Below, one piece after another: positions 57,832 through 64,000 of a DNA stretch of 64,000 nucleotides. The stretch's first letter is position 1. The number at the start of each line of letters is the position of its first letter. A model generated the notes under the pieces. The model was not told the DNA's origin and did no database searches. It saw only the letters and a list, made by a program, of their open reading frames with translations. A program made the translations under genes and the position numbers. The stretch spans positions 1,364,001 through 1,428,000 of the forward strand of contig NZ_UHFA01000002.1 in NCBI RefSeq assembly GCF_900459175.1, written 5' to 3'. This stretch comes from Streptococcus downei MFe28. GTDB lineage: Bacteria; Bacillota; Bacilli; Lactobacillales; Streptococcaceae.

Positions 57832-57975
57832 CAGCTCTCCGAAAATCTTACAAGAGCTCAGATAGGCCATCTAAGAGATGAAAAATCTTGATTGGCAATA
57901 CTAGCAGGAGAATCAGTCCAAATCTTTGACCTAGGGACTAAAAAGGCATAGACTAGGGGTAAAGGAGATGATGTC

Positions 57976-58200
57976 ATGATTGAAATGACCTATACAGACG
58001 CTTACGATATTGAGCGTCGGCAGACTTTTGAAAATCCCAACGATTTTATTCGGGTTCTGATGGGTTGCTCAACTCTACCAGAATACTATCCCATCAAGAG
58101 TGTGATCTACAAGGGAAAGGACCTTGGCTTCCAAGGGACCTACGGTGACCTCTTTCCAACCTTTATCAATTTTGACTGGTCGGCCTACGAGGAAGCTTGA
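57976..58200 (+). CDS. DUF4649 family protein
   Basis: 74-aa streptococcal protein (MIEMTYTDAYDIERRQTFEN...) recognised as DUF4649-like; acidic C-terminus FDWSAYEEA. AAAGGAG lies upstream of the ATG. No function known. Follows fni by 144 bases without an obvious own promoter. Confidence 0.8.
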   Translation: MIEMTYTDAYDIERRQTFENPNDFIRVLMGCSTLPEYYPIKSVIYKGKDLGFQGTYGDLFPTFINFDWSAYEEA

Positions 58201-58213
58201 ATTATATATATAG

Positions 58214-58244
58214 AAAAGAGCTAACGATTACCGCTAGCTCTTTT
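58214..58244. terminator. Bidirectional terminator
   Basis: AAAAGAGCTA and TAGCTCTTTT form a perfect 10-bp stem between DUF4649 and the leftward haemolysin III gene. Confidence 0.85.
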
Positions 58245-58298
58245 GTGTTAGGAATTATTTAGAACTGGATTGAGGCGACTAGTCACTCTGGCTCTGGT

Positions 58299-58952
58299 TT
58301 AAAGCATGCAATAAACAATGGCAATATATTGCAGGGCTGAAGCCAGTAGGATGAAGAGGTGCCAAATCATATGGTCATAAGGTCGCTTGCGGGAATAGAA
58401 GAAGGCACCGATGGTATAGGAGAGCCCTCCAGCCAGCATGAGGCTCCAGAAAACTGGTCCAGTCTTGGTGACGATGGCTGGAATAATGAAAATAACCAGC
58501 CAGCCCATGAGCAGATAAAGGAAAAGGCTGAATTTCTCGTTAATTTTCTTGGCGAAAATTTTATAGAGAATGCCAAAGATAGTCGTCCCCCATTGGAGGA
58601 CAATAATTAGATAGCCTAACCAACCACCGACCAAGGACAGAGCCACAGGCGTGTAAGAGCCAGCGATGGCAATATAAATCATGCTGTGGTCGATAATCCG
58701 CAGGACATATTTCTGCGGGGAAGCATACTGCATAGAGTGGTAAACAGTAGAGGACATGAACATGAGAAAAAGGCTGATGACGAAGACCGACATGCTGACA
58801 GCCGCCTTGAGACCAAAGATTTGGTAGCTGTAGGAAGCTGTAATAGGTAGAAGAACCAACATGGCGACGGAGCCAACGGCATGGGTGACTGCATTAGCCA
58901 CCTCTTCACCAAAGGTTAGTTGTTTACTGAGTTTTAGAGTTGCGGTGTTCAT
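58299..58952 (-). CDS. Haemolysin III family membrane protein (TrhA/PAQR-like)
   Basis: 217-aa protein with seven hydrophobic segments. FGEEVANAVTHAVGS is the first family signature, SSTVYHSMQ holds a conserved Ser/His and the end RKRPYDHMIWHLFILLASALQYIAI carries the metal-binding histidines of the PAQR fold. I chose ATG 58952 (AGGAGG seven bases upstream). It starts inside the DUF1836 gene end (29-base overlap). Despite the name, bacterial members seem to affect membrane lipid homeostasis; haemolysis is not implied. Confidence 0.9.
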   Translation of the reverse strand: MNTATLKLSKQLTFGEEVANAVTHAVGSVAMLVLLPITASYSYQIFGLKAAVSMSVFVISLFLMFMSSTVYHSMQYASPQKYVLRIIDHSMIYIAIAGSYTPVALSLVGGWLGYLIIVLQWGTTIFGILYKIFAKKINEKFSLFLYLLMGWLVIFIIPAIVTKTGPVFWSLMLAGGLSYTIGAFFYSRKRPYDHMIWHLFILLASALQYIAIVYCML

Positions 58953-59388
58953 GGTGTCCTCCTTGAAGATTTTGAGCAAGTTTGTGGGTGTAGTGGTAGA
59001 GCTTGAGAGTCTGGCAGGCCGAGGTAATCAATTCGGGAATTTCCTGTCCCTGCTCTTCGTTCATACAGGCGACAAAGGCATCATAGCAGGCCTGAGATTG
59101 ATTATTAGCCGTTAGCCGTTCTAAAATCTGACTAATTTCCTGAATGGAAAAGACTGGCTTGAAAGTCGTAATGGCAATCAAGCGAGCCAGCTGCTTGCGA
59201 CTGTATTTCTTCTTGACTGGCTTTTCAAGGAGACCGTGCTTAACATAATTGTTAATCATGGAAGCGGTCAGGCCCTTATCGCCTGGCGTTGCCAGAGGTT
59301 GGTTGACCTGGTTGACATAGAGAAGAACCTGGTCTAGATACAAATCTAATTGTGGCAAGTCAGCCCATTTTGGATAAGTCTTTGTCAT
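58924..59388 (-). CDS. DUF1836 putative transcriptional regulator
   Basis: 154-aa DUF1836 protein: GLTASMINNYVKHGLLEKPVKKKYSRKQLARLIAITTFKPVFSIQEIS looks like a MerR-type winged helix (about 40-90), followed by a helical part. No metal or ligand motif is obvious. It is the first gene of a pair with the haemolysin III-like gene and overlaps it. A perfect palindrome lies directly on its own -10 box, so it is likely an autorepressor that also controls the membrane protein. Confidence 0.85.
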   Translation of the reverse strand: MTKTYPKWADLPQLDLYLDQVLLYVNQVNQPLATPGDKGLTASMINNYVKHGLLEKPVKKKYSRKQLARLIAITTFKPVFSIQEISQILERLTANNQSQACYDAFVACMNEEQGQEIPELITSACQTLKLYHYTHKLAQNLQGGHHEHRNSKTQ

Positions 59389-59404
59389 CAGTTTAACTAC
59401 TTTC

Positions 59405-59456
59405 TATAATCTAGTCTTAATAACTAGATTATACAATTCTAATAAACTAGCGTCAA
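59405..59456 (-). promoter_or_regulatory. Promoter and palindromic operator of DUF1836 operon
   Basis: On the minus strand TTGACG (59456-59451), a 17-base spacer and TATAAT (59433-59428) form a near-consensus promoter. A perfect inverted repeat, TATAATCTAGT/ACTAGATTATA with a 7-base spacer (59405-59433), begins at the -10 and covers the start site. Confidence 0.8.
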
Positions 59457-59557
59457 GAAAAAATATGTCTATTGATAAAATTGCAGTTTGCAAACAGGCT
59501 GCCTGCTGGCTTCTGTTATAATGGAATTAGTAAATAATTCCCGAGGAGGTCAGGCAA

Positions 59558-59812
59558 ATGGCCATGATAAAAATATTTTTACCCTTTATTTTGACAGCTG
59601 TATTGGCAATTCTGACTATCTACCTTGCCAAAAAATGGTCCGTGCAGGAAGAAGCCAGCGGTCGGGCTAATCAAAACCGTTTATCTGCCGGAATGTTAAT
59701 CGGGATGAGCCTTGGTCTAGCCTTAGGCTCCGTCTTTCGATTTAATGTAGGTTTGACAACAGTTATCGGCATGCTGATAGGGATGACTATCGCCCACTAT
59801 ATAGGGAAGTAG
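59558..59812 (+). CDS. Small Gly-rich two-helix membrane protein
   Basis: 84 aa. A first hydrophobic segment (about 3-24), a polar basic linker (KKWSVQEEASGRANQNR), then a glycine-rich hydrophobic C-terminus with two GMLIGM repeats and G-x3-G spacing that favours helix packing. GAGGAGG precedes the ATG. No family recognised. It is followed by the GNAT gene after 29 bases and may be co-transcribed with it. Confidence 0.7.
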   Translation: MAMIKIFLPFILTAVLAILTIYLAKKWSVQEEASGRANQNRLSAGMLIGMSLGLALGSVFRFNVGLTTVIGMLIGMTIAHYIGK

Positions 59813-59841
59813 CGGGGGGATGTTAAAGATGAGGTCTAGCT

Positions 59842-60315
59842 ATGAATGTAAAGATAAGAAAAATAAGAGATAAGGAAATCTATCGCCTAAATGATTTTCT
59901 CTATGAAGCTATTTTTATTCCGAACGGCCAGGCTAAGCCAGATAGGGAAATTATTGAACAGCCAGAGCTTCAGTTATATGTCAAAGGTTTTGGAGGTCAA
60001 GTGGGTGATGATTGCCTTGTTGCAGAGGTCGACGGCCAGCTAGTGGGTGCAGTTTGGGTTAGGATAATCAATGATTATGGTCATGTAGATGATCAAACTC
60101 CGTCATTAGCTATAGCTCTTTTGGAAGGCTACAGAGGCCAAGGTCTAGGGACGTCCTTAATGACTAAGATGCTTGAAGTCTTAAAAGCAAAAGGGGTTAA
60201 AAAAGTTTCTCTCTCCGTTCAAAAAGCCAACCCTGCTCTAAAATTGTATAGAAGATTAGGATTCAACCCCTTATCTGAGAACAATGAGGATTATGTCATG
60301 GTTAAGGACTTATAA
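59842..60315 (+). CDS. GNAT-family N-acetyltransferase
   Basis: 157 aa. The acetyl-CoA loop is in LLEGYRGQGLGTSLMTKML (R/Q-x2-G-x-G/A), and the C-terminus VSLSVQKANPALKLYRRLGF is the conserved GNAT end. The ATG at 59842 has a weak AGGTCTAGCT context. Substrate unknown; small molecules or protein N-termini are both possible. Confidence 0.88.
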   Translation: MNVKIRKIRDKEIYRLNDFLYEAIFIPNGQAKPDREIIEQPELQLYVKGFGGQVGDDCLVAEVDGQLVGAVWVRIINDYGHVDDQTPSLAIALLEGYRGQGLGTSLMTKMLEVLKAKGVKKVSLSVQKANPALKLYRRLGFNPLSENNEDYVMVKDL

Positions 60316-60499
60316 GAGCCTCGGCAGAGCGAATGACATTTCTTGATGATTTTGAATTTGATAAGGAGGTAAAACTGTTTGGAAAAATATATTGTGATGT
60401 CAAAAAAGAATTCCGAAATAAGTATAGGTAAAGTTAATAGTGGTGGAAACCTATGTGATAGCAGAAGCTAAGAAAAAAGGGAGTTTGGGGTTATCAGTT

Positions 60500-61159
60500 A
60501 TGTCAAAATATTTAAATATAAAGTCCCTCTTTGAAGCTCAGGCTGATGAGGAGAGGGCGGTTGCTATGGCAGCCTACCAGAAAAATCTCTTTGAATTTTA
60601 CGGAATTCCCACGCCCCAGAGACGAAAAATTTATGCCGAATTTTTGAAGGCGGAGAAGAAAACCAAAACGATTGACTGGGAATTTCTGGATGCCTGTTAT
60701 GCGGATCCCCACCGTGAATTTCAATATCTGGCCTATGACTATTTGCTGAGAATGCAGTCCTACCTAGTCTATGAAGATCTAGCTAAGGTTGAGCATTACG
60801 TTTTGACCAAATCTTGGTGGGATACCATTGACTTCCTGACCAAGGTAGTAGGGCAGTTGGGTCTCAGAGATAATCGTGTGAAGAATTTGATGTTGGGCTG
60901 GTCCAAGAGGGACAATATCTGGATTAGGCGGACGGCTATTGAGCACCAATTGGGGCTAAAAGAGCAGACGGATACAGACCTCTTGGCTGAAATTATTGTC
61001 AACTGCCTAGGTAGCGACGAATTTTTCATCAATAAGGCCATTGGCTGGTCCTTAAGAGATTATTCCAAGACCAATCCCGACTGGGTAAGAGATTTTATCT
61101 GGCAGCATGAGGAGCAAATGGCTAAACTCAGTATTCGTGAGGCTAGTAAATATCTATAA
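60500..61159 (+). CDS. DNA alkylation repair protein (AlkD-like)
   Basis: 219-aa all-helical HEAT-like repeat protein. YGIPTPQRRKIYAEFL, EFQYLAYDYLLR, KSWWDTIDFLTKVVG and RRTAIEHQLG follow AlkD-family positions, where the W-W-D region holds the catalytic Asp. AlkD enzymes remove positively charged alkyl purines. The preferred ATG 60500 lacks a strong ribosome site; in-frame GTG codons at 60440-60443 are alternatives. AAGGAGG at 60363-60369 lies in another frame and may serve a 30-codon ORF that I do not support. Confidence 0.85.
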   Translation: MSKYLNIKSLFEAQADEERAVAMAAYQKNLFEFYGIPTPQRRKIYAEFLKAEKKTKTIDWEFLDACYADPHREFQYLAYDYLLRMQSYLVYEDLAKVEHYVLTKSWWDTIDFLTKVVGQLGLRDNRVKNLMLGWSKRDNIWIRRTAIEHQLGLKEQTDTDLLAEIIVNCLGSDEFFINKAIGWSLRDYSKTNPDWVRDFIWQHEEQMAKLSIREASKYL

Positions 61160-61267
61160 GAAAGTGGAGCTCAAAGTTCCAATTGGTTCAGTTTTAACTT
61201 TCTAGGATAAAGTCGCTCTGCTATAATAAGAGTAAAGTAAAGTCAATAAAATTGGAGGTTAGTTATA

Positions 61268-61471
61268 ATGCGAACAAAAAAGGATTTACGTTTTGAAAAG
61301 AGGTTTTCAGAAAGTCATACGGGAATGGAAATTTGGCTAGACAAAGAGACTGGTGTTAATTATCTCTGGCATGGAGCGGGCTATGGTGGTAGCATGACTC
61401 CCTTGCTGGATAAGGATGGCAAGCCTGTCATCACACCAGTTGAAGACAGTAGCAATTCCGACCTGTTCTAA
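61268..61471 (+). CDS. DUF6440-like small protein
   Basis: 67 aa. RFEKRFSESHTGMEIWLDKETGVNYLWHGAGYGGSMTPLLDKDGKPVI is the pattern of a short family of unknown function common in Firmicutes. TTGGAGG precedes the ATG, and a TATAAT at 61222-61227 may be its -10. A single domain without membrane segment. Confidence 0.8.
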   Translation: MRTKKDLRFEKRFSESHTGMEIWLDKETGVNYLWHGAGYGGSMTPLLDKDGKPVITPVEDSSNSDLF

Positions 61472-61521
61472 GGTAGGTTGAAAGGAAGCAGGCGATAGAA
61501 AGGTCGTCTTTTTATTAATCT

Positions 61522-62259
61522 ATGGTAGAAATCCAAGAAAGATATCTGACCATGCGAGATGGTCAAAAAATTTTTATCAAGGTTGCTGGTCAGGGCTACC
61601 CTATCGTATTTCTCCACGGGAATGGCAACTCTAGCAAATACTTTGCTGGCCAGCTTGAAGACTTTGCAAAGAAGTATCAGGTCATCATGGTGGATAGTCG
61701 GGCCCACGGAAAATCTGGACTAGGTCAGCTTCATCTGACTTTTGAGAAAATGGCCAAGGATTTGGCAGAGGTCTTGGACCAGTTGGCCATCAGGCAGGCT
61801 ATCCTAATCGGTCATAGTGATGGTGCCAATTACGCTCTGGTCTTTGAACACCTTTATCCCGAGCGAGTCAAGGCCGTGTTGCTCAATTCAGGAAATTTGA
61901 CCTTCTGGGGGCAGAAATGGTGGTTGCGACTAGGTTCGGTTTTGACCTATCTCTGGTTGAGCCTACAAGTTCGTTTCAAACCAGCGGTCAATCGTCGCAA
62001 ACAACGCTTCGGCCTCATGGTCAGAAATCTCCCCATCAAATTTGAGGATTTGAGGGGCGTGACTGTTCCAAGTTTGGTATTAGTTGGCCAAAAAGATTTT
62101 ATCCGTCAGGGGCATTCTCGAAGAATCGCTCGTTATCTAGCCAATGCAAAATTTCTTTCCCTAAACGGTTTCGGCCATAGCATCGCCAATAAGGACCCGC
62201 AGGTCTTCAATCAGCTAGCTCTGGACTTTGTCCAGCAGGTGCTGGGGAGTGATGAATAA
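61522..62259 (+). CDS. Alpha/beta hydrolase, paralogue
   Basis: 245-aa serine hydrolase with LHGNGNSSKYF, nucleophile S99 in IGHSDGANYA, an acidic residue in VLVGQKDFI and His in LNGFGHSIANKDPQVFNQL. It matches the hydrolase at 48497-49246 over its whole length, including VLLNSGN and the DSRAHGK/DSRGHGR segment. It has its own terminator. Substrate unknown. Confidence 0.87.
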   Translation: MVEIQERYLTMRDGQKIFIKVAGQGYPIVFLHGNGNSSKYFAGQLEDFAKKYQVIMVDSRAHGKSGLGQLHLTFEKMAKDLAEVLDQLAIRQAILIGHSDGANYALVFEHLYPERVKAVLLNSGNLTFWGQKWWLRLGSVLTYLWLSLQVRFKPAVNRRKQRFGLMVRNLPIKFEDLRGVTVPSLVLVGQKDFIRQGHSRRIARYLANAKFLSLNGFGHSIANKDPQVFNQLALDFVQQVLGSDE

Positions 62260-62266
62260 GTCAATA

Positions 62267-62292
62267 AAGTTACCGAAAGGTAGCTTTTTTTT
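62267..62292 (+). terminator. Terminator after hydrolase
   Basis: AAAGTTACC-GAAA-GGTAGCTTT (one G-U pair) with a stable GAAA loop and eight T. Confidence 0.88.
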
Positions 62293-62322
62293 GAATAAAT
62301 AAGTGGAAGATAATGCATTATA

Positions 62323-62425
62323 ATACTCAACGAAAATCGAAATTAGCCGAGTCAACGAACTGAAGACAGTACTGGAGTACGGCAAGGTGAGTTAACGACG
62401 GAAAATTTTGATTTTCGAAGAGTAT
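62323..62425 (+). repeat. BOX-like repeat, copy 6 (minimal form)
   Basis: 103 bases from ATACTCAACGAAAATCG to GATTTTCGAAGAGTAT with only a short centre (GAACTGAAGACAGTACTGGAGTACGGCAAGG split over boxA-like and boxC-like parts). Both ends match the long copies, so this shows the minimal ends of the family. Confidence 0.8.
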
Positions 62426-62437
62426 AGCCCAAAAGTA

Positions 62438-62466
62438 TTTACAGATTATAACTTATAAGTTATAAT
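62438..62466 (+). promoter_or_regulatory. Promoter and operator of HigBA-type module
   Basis: TTTACA (62438-62443), 17-base spacer, TATAAT (62461-62466). A perfect 22-bp palindrome at 62445-62466 (half-site ATTATAACTTA) covers most of the spacer and the -10, as expected for an autoregulated TA operon. Confidence 0.8.
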
Positions 62467-62484
62467 GATAGAAAGAGGTTTAAT

Positions 62485-62850
62485 TTGTATCAAATTTATT
62501 TTTACAAGGATAAAAGGGGCAAAGAACCTGTTTTAGACTACCTAAAAGAACTTTCACAACAAAAGGGAAAGGATAGTCGGATTAGATTGAATAAGATTTC
62601 TGATTACCTTAATATTTTGCAGGAGGTTGGAACTGTTGCAGGTCTTCCCGTCCTCAGACATCTTGAGGGGGAGATTTGGGAACTTCGTCCTTTAAGAGAT
62701 CGAATTTTATTTGTCACCTGGTTTGATGGTAGTTTTGTCTTACTTCACCATTTTATGAAAAAATCACAAAAGACACCTCGACGAGAGATTGAGCAAGCCA
62801 AGCGAGAGTTAAATGATTTAAGAAAGAGAGGATTGGAAAGTGGAGAATAA
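62485..62850 (+). CDS. HigB-type (Gp49/RelE superfamily) toxin
   Basis: 121 aa. YQIYFYKDKRGKEPVLDYLKEL starts the domain; GEIWELRPLRDRILFVTWFDGSFVLLHHFMKKSQKTPRREIEQAKREL is the conserved core of phage-derived Gp49-like HigB toxins, ribosome-associated mRNA endonucleases. Starts with TTG 62485 after AGAGG. Toxin gene first, then antitoxin, the normal HigBA order; overlap 11 bases. Confidence 0.88.
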   Translation: MYQIYFYKDKRGKEPVLDYLKELSQQKGKDSRIRLNKISDYLNILQEVGTVAGLPVLRHLEGEIWELRPLRDRILFVTWFDGSFVLLHHFMKKSQKTPRREIEQAKRELNDLRKRGLESGE

Positions 62851-63145
62851 TTCGGCTTTAGGTCATGATTGGACAAGTGTCCAAAAGGAACTTTTTTCAA
62901 AAGAAGAAATTAAAGAGAGCCAAATTAGGGCGTCCATCATCGTTGAATTGATTAGAGCTAGGAAGGAGAAGGGAATTACTCAAAAACAATTGGAAGAGAT
63001 GAGCGGTGTTAGTCAGCCAGTCATTGCTAGAATGGAAACTGGCAAAACTAGTCCACAAATAGATACTGTTCTTAAAGTCTTGGCTTGCTTAGGGAAGAAC
63101 TTGTCGGTGGTCCCTCTGGATAATCAAGGTGAAGGACCTGTTTAA
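62840..63145 (+). CDS. HigA-type XRE antitoxin
   Basis: 101 aa. The helix-turn-helix is KGITQKQLEEMSGVSQPVIARMETGKTSPQIDTVLKVLACLG (about 48-90). GTG start overlapping the toxin end. Expected to neutralise HigB and repress at the palindrome at 62445-62466. Confidence 0.88.
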   Translation: MENNSALGHDWTSVQKELFSKEEIKESQIRASIIVELIRARKEKGITQKQLEEMSGVSQPVIARMETGKTSPQIDTVLKVLACLGKNLSVVPLDNQGEGPV

Positions 63146-63269
63146 GCTAGAAGTGGCTGAAAAAGCCAGTCCACTATTATCTGATGATGACCTGACAGAG
63201 CCTGACTTTCATAATAGGATTGCAAAAACCTAGCAATGATCTGATTGGAATTGACTAGTCATATTCCCC

Positions 63270-63296
63270 AAAACTGACCTTTGGGATCAGTTTTTG
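63270..63296 (+). terminator. Terminator
   Basis: AAAACTGA and TCAGTTTT pair around CCTTTGGGA, with T residues following. About 125 bases after the antitoxin stop; 63146-63269 shows nothing further. Confidence 0.75.
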
Positions 63297-63419
63297 TGTC
63301 CGCGACTTCCTCTAGAGATGGAAATCTGGGGCTTTTCACCTTCTCCCGCCACCCAATTTGCCTAGTCGGCTATTTTATGTTATATTTTGATGACAAAGCT
63401 TAAACTTAAGGATGAGGAC

Positions 63420-64000
63420 ATGAAGAAGCGTTATATTACTGGTTTTGACGGTCTGAGGACCATTGGTCTTTTGGCGGTCATTTTTTATCATATTTATCCC
63501 TCGATTTTTAAGGGTGGCTACTTGGGTGTGGCTCTCTTTTTTGTCCTTTCAGGTTATTTGATTACCGACCTTCTCCTAAGAGAGTACGGAGCCAATGGTA
63601 AGATTGATGTCAAAGCCTTTCTCTTACGGCGTTTTAAGCGGCTCTATCCCAATATGATAGCCGTCATGCTTTTGAGTACGATTTACATGTACTTTTTCCA
63701 GAAAAATCTGCTCAATGGCATGCGGAACGTCTTTTTGTCCAGTATCTTCTCGGTAAATAACTGGTGGCAGATTGCTAAGGGCGGTTCCTACTTTGCTAAG
63801 TTGCTAGCTGAAGCTCCTTTTGAGCATTTTTACAGTCTGTCCATCGAAGGTCAATTTTATCTCTTTTGGCCTTTGATTATCATTGTTCTCATGCGGATTT
63901 TTCGCAAGAATCGGACTGTCATCTTCAATGTTCTGGATCTGATTTTGCTCCTGTCCTTTGTCGAAATGTCCCTGCTCTACAAGGCTCATGTCGATCCCAC
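63420..64000 (+). CDS. OatA-like membrane acyltransferase, incomplete at window end
   Basis: Open frame of 193 codons without a stop before the window ends. MKKRYITGFDGLRTIGLLAVIFYHIYPSIF carries the acyltransferase 3 histidine, ALFFVLSGYLITDLLL is the second motif, RRFKRLYPNM and SLSIEGQFYLFWPLII follow in family order. The pattern suits OatA-type peptidoglycan O-acetyltransferases, whose C-terminal SGNH domain would lie beyond the window. Distinct from the shorter acyltransferase at 44601-45608. Confidence 0.88.
   Translation, partial: MKKRYITGFDGLRTIGLLAVIFYHIYPSIFKGGYLGVALFFVLSGYLITDLLLREYGANGKIDVKAFLLRRFKRLYPNMIAVMLLSTIYMYFFQKNLLNGMRNVFLSSIFSVNNWWQIAKGGSYFAKLLAEAPFEHFYSLSIEGQFYLFWPLIIIVLMRIFRKNRTVIFNVLDLILLLSFVEMSLLYKAHVDP

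Noticed and set aside
60379-60474. 30-codon ORF from a TTG after AAGGAGG, before the AlkD gene
   Set aside because: Good ribosome site but no recognisable or conserved-looking protein; could be a decayed gene start.

Overview
The window looks like chromosome from a Streptococcus. The best synteny match I can recall is the mutans group: relQ-nadK-rlu-pta, mvaS near thyA, dfrA-small ORF-clpX-engB-mmuPM-rplJL, and the mevalonate kinase cluster. BOX-like repeats, a fructose PTS operon, Rex, a ribosomal L10 leader and short Shine-Dalgarno-led operons fit this genus. I cannot assign a species. I find no rRNA, tRNA, CRISPR array or complete prophage.

Layout. 1-3.7 kb: fructose operon fruR-fruK-fruA with a CcpA site. 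3.8-9.5 kb: radC, then a leftward block (a frameshifted class I amidotransferase-like peptidase, rex, DUF1831, cysteine desulfurase, prs, CYTH protein). 9.6-13 kb: relQ-nadK-pseudouridine synthase-pta, each overlapping the next. 13.2-19.3 kb: SDR, PAS-like protein, HAD phosphatase, hydroxyisocaproate dehydrogenase, and leftward mvaS with an overlapping polysaccharide deacetylase. 20-24.8 kb: thyA, a decayed pnuC, dfrA, a 56-residue membrane protein, clpX, engB. 24.85-25.2 kb: a type I toxin-antitoxin candidate made of very short genes and a convergent RNA. 25.4-29.1 kb: mmuP-mmuM and rplJ-rplL with its leader. 29.2-31.1 kb: an AT-rich foreign-looking patch (IS3 transposase remnant, AbrB-like protein plus alpha/beta hydrolase, DNA methyltransferase scrap).

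32.6-45.6 kb is the main accessory region: a Wzx/Wzy-type surface polysaccharide cluster with an initiating sugar transferase (broken at a T9 tract), flippase, polymerase, UDP-galactopyranose mutase, several glycosyltransferases, a Stealth-type sugar-1-phosphate transferase, two paralogous putative galactofuranosyltransferases and a membrane acyltransferase. The gene set resembles the receptor polysaccharide loci of oral streptococci. The usual wzg-wzh-wzd-wze regulatory genes are not at its 5' end. It is followed by a RelBE-type module overlapping a secreted beta-helix-like protein, an ASCH protein, an alpha/beta hydrolase overlapping mprF, an M20 amidohydrolase, the mevalonate-to-isoprenoid operon (mvk-mvaD-mvaK2-fni), a DUF1836/haemolysin III-like pair with a palindromic operator, small genes, a HigBA-type module and an incomplete acyltransferase running off the end.

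Several genes are interrupted, mostly at or near homopolymers (C26 peptidase, pnuC, sugar acetyltransferase, initiating sugar transferase). They may be real pseudogenes, phase-variable genes or sequencing errors; raw reads would decide. A modular, hairpin-rich BOX-like repeat occurs six times in full or partial form.
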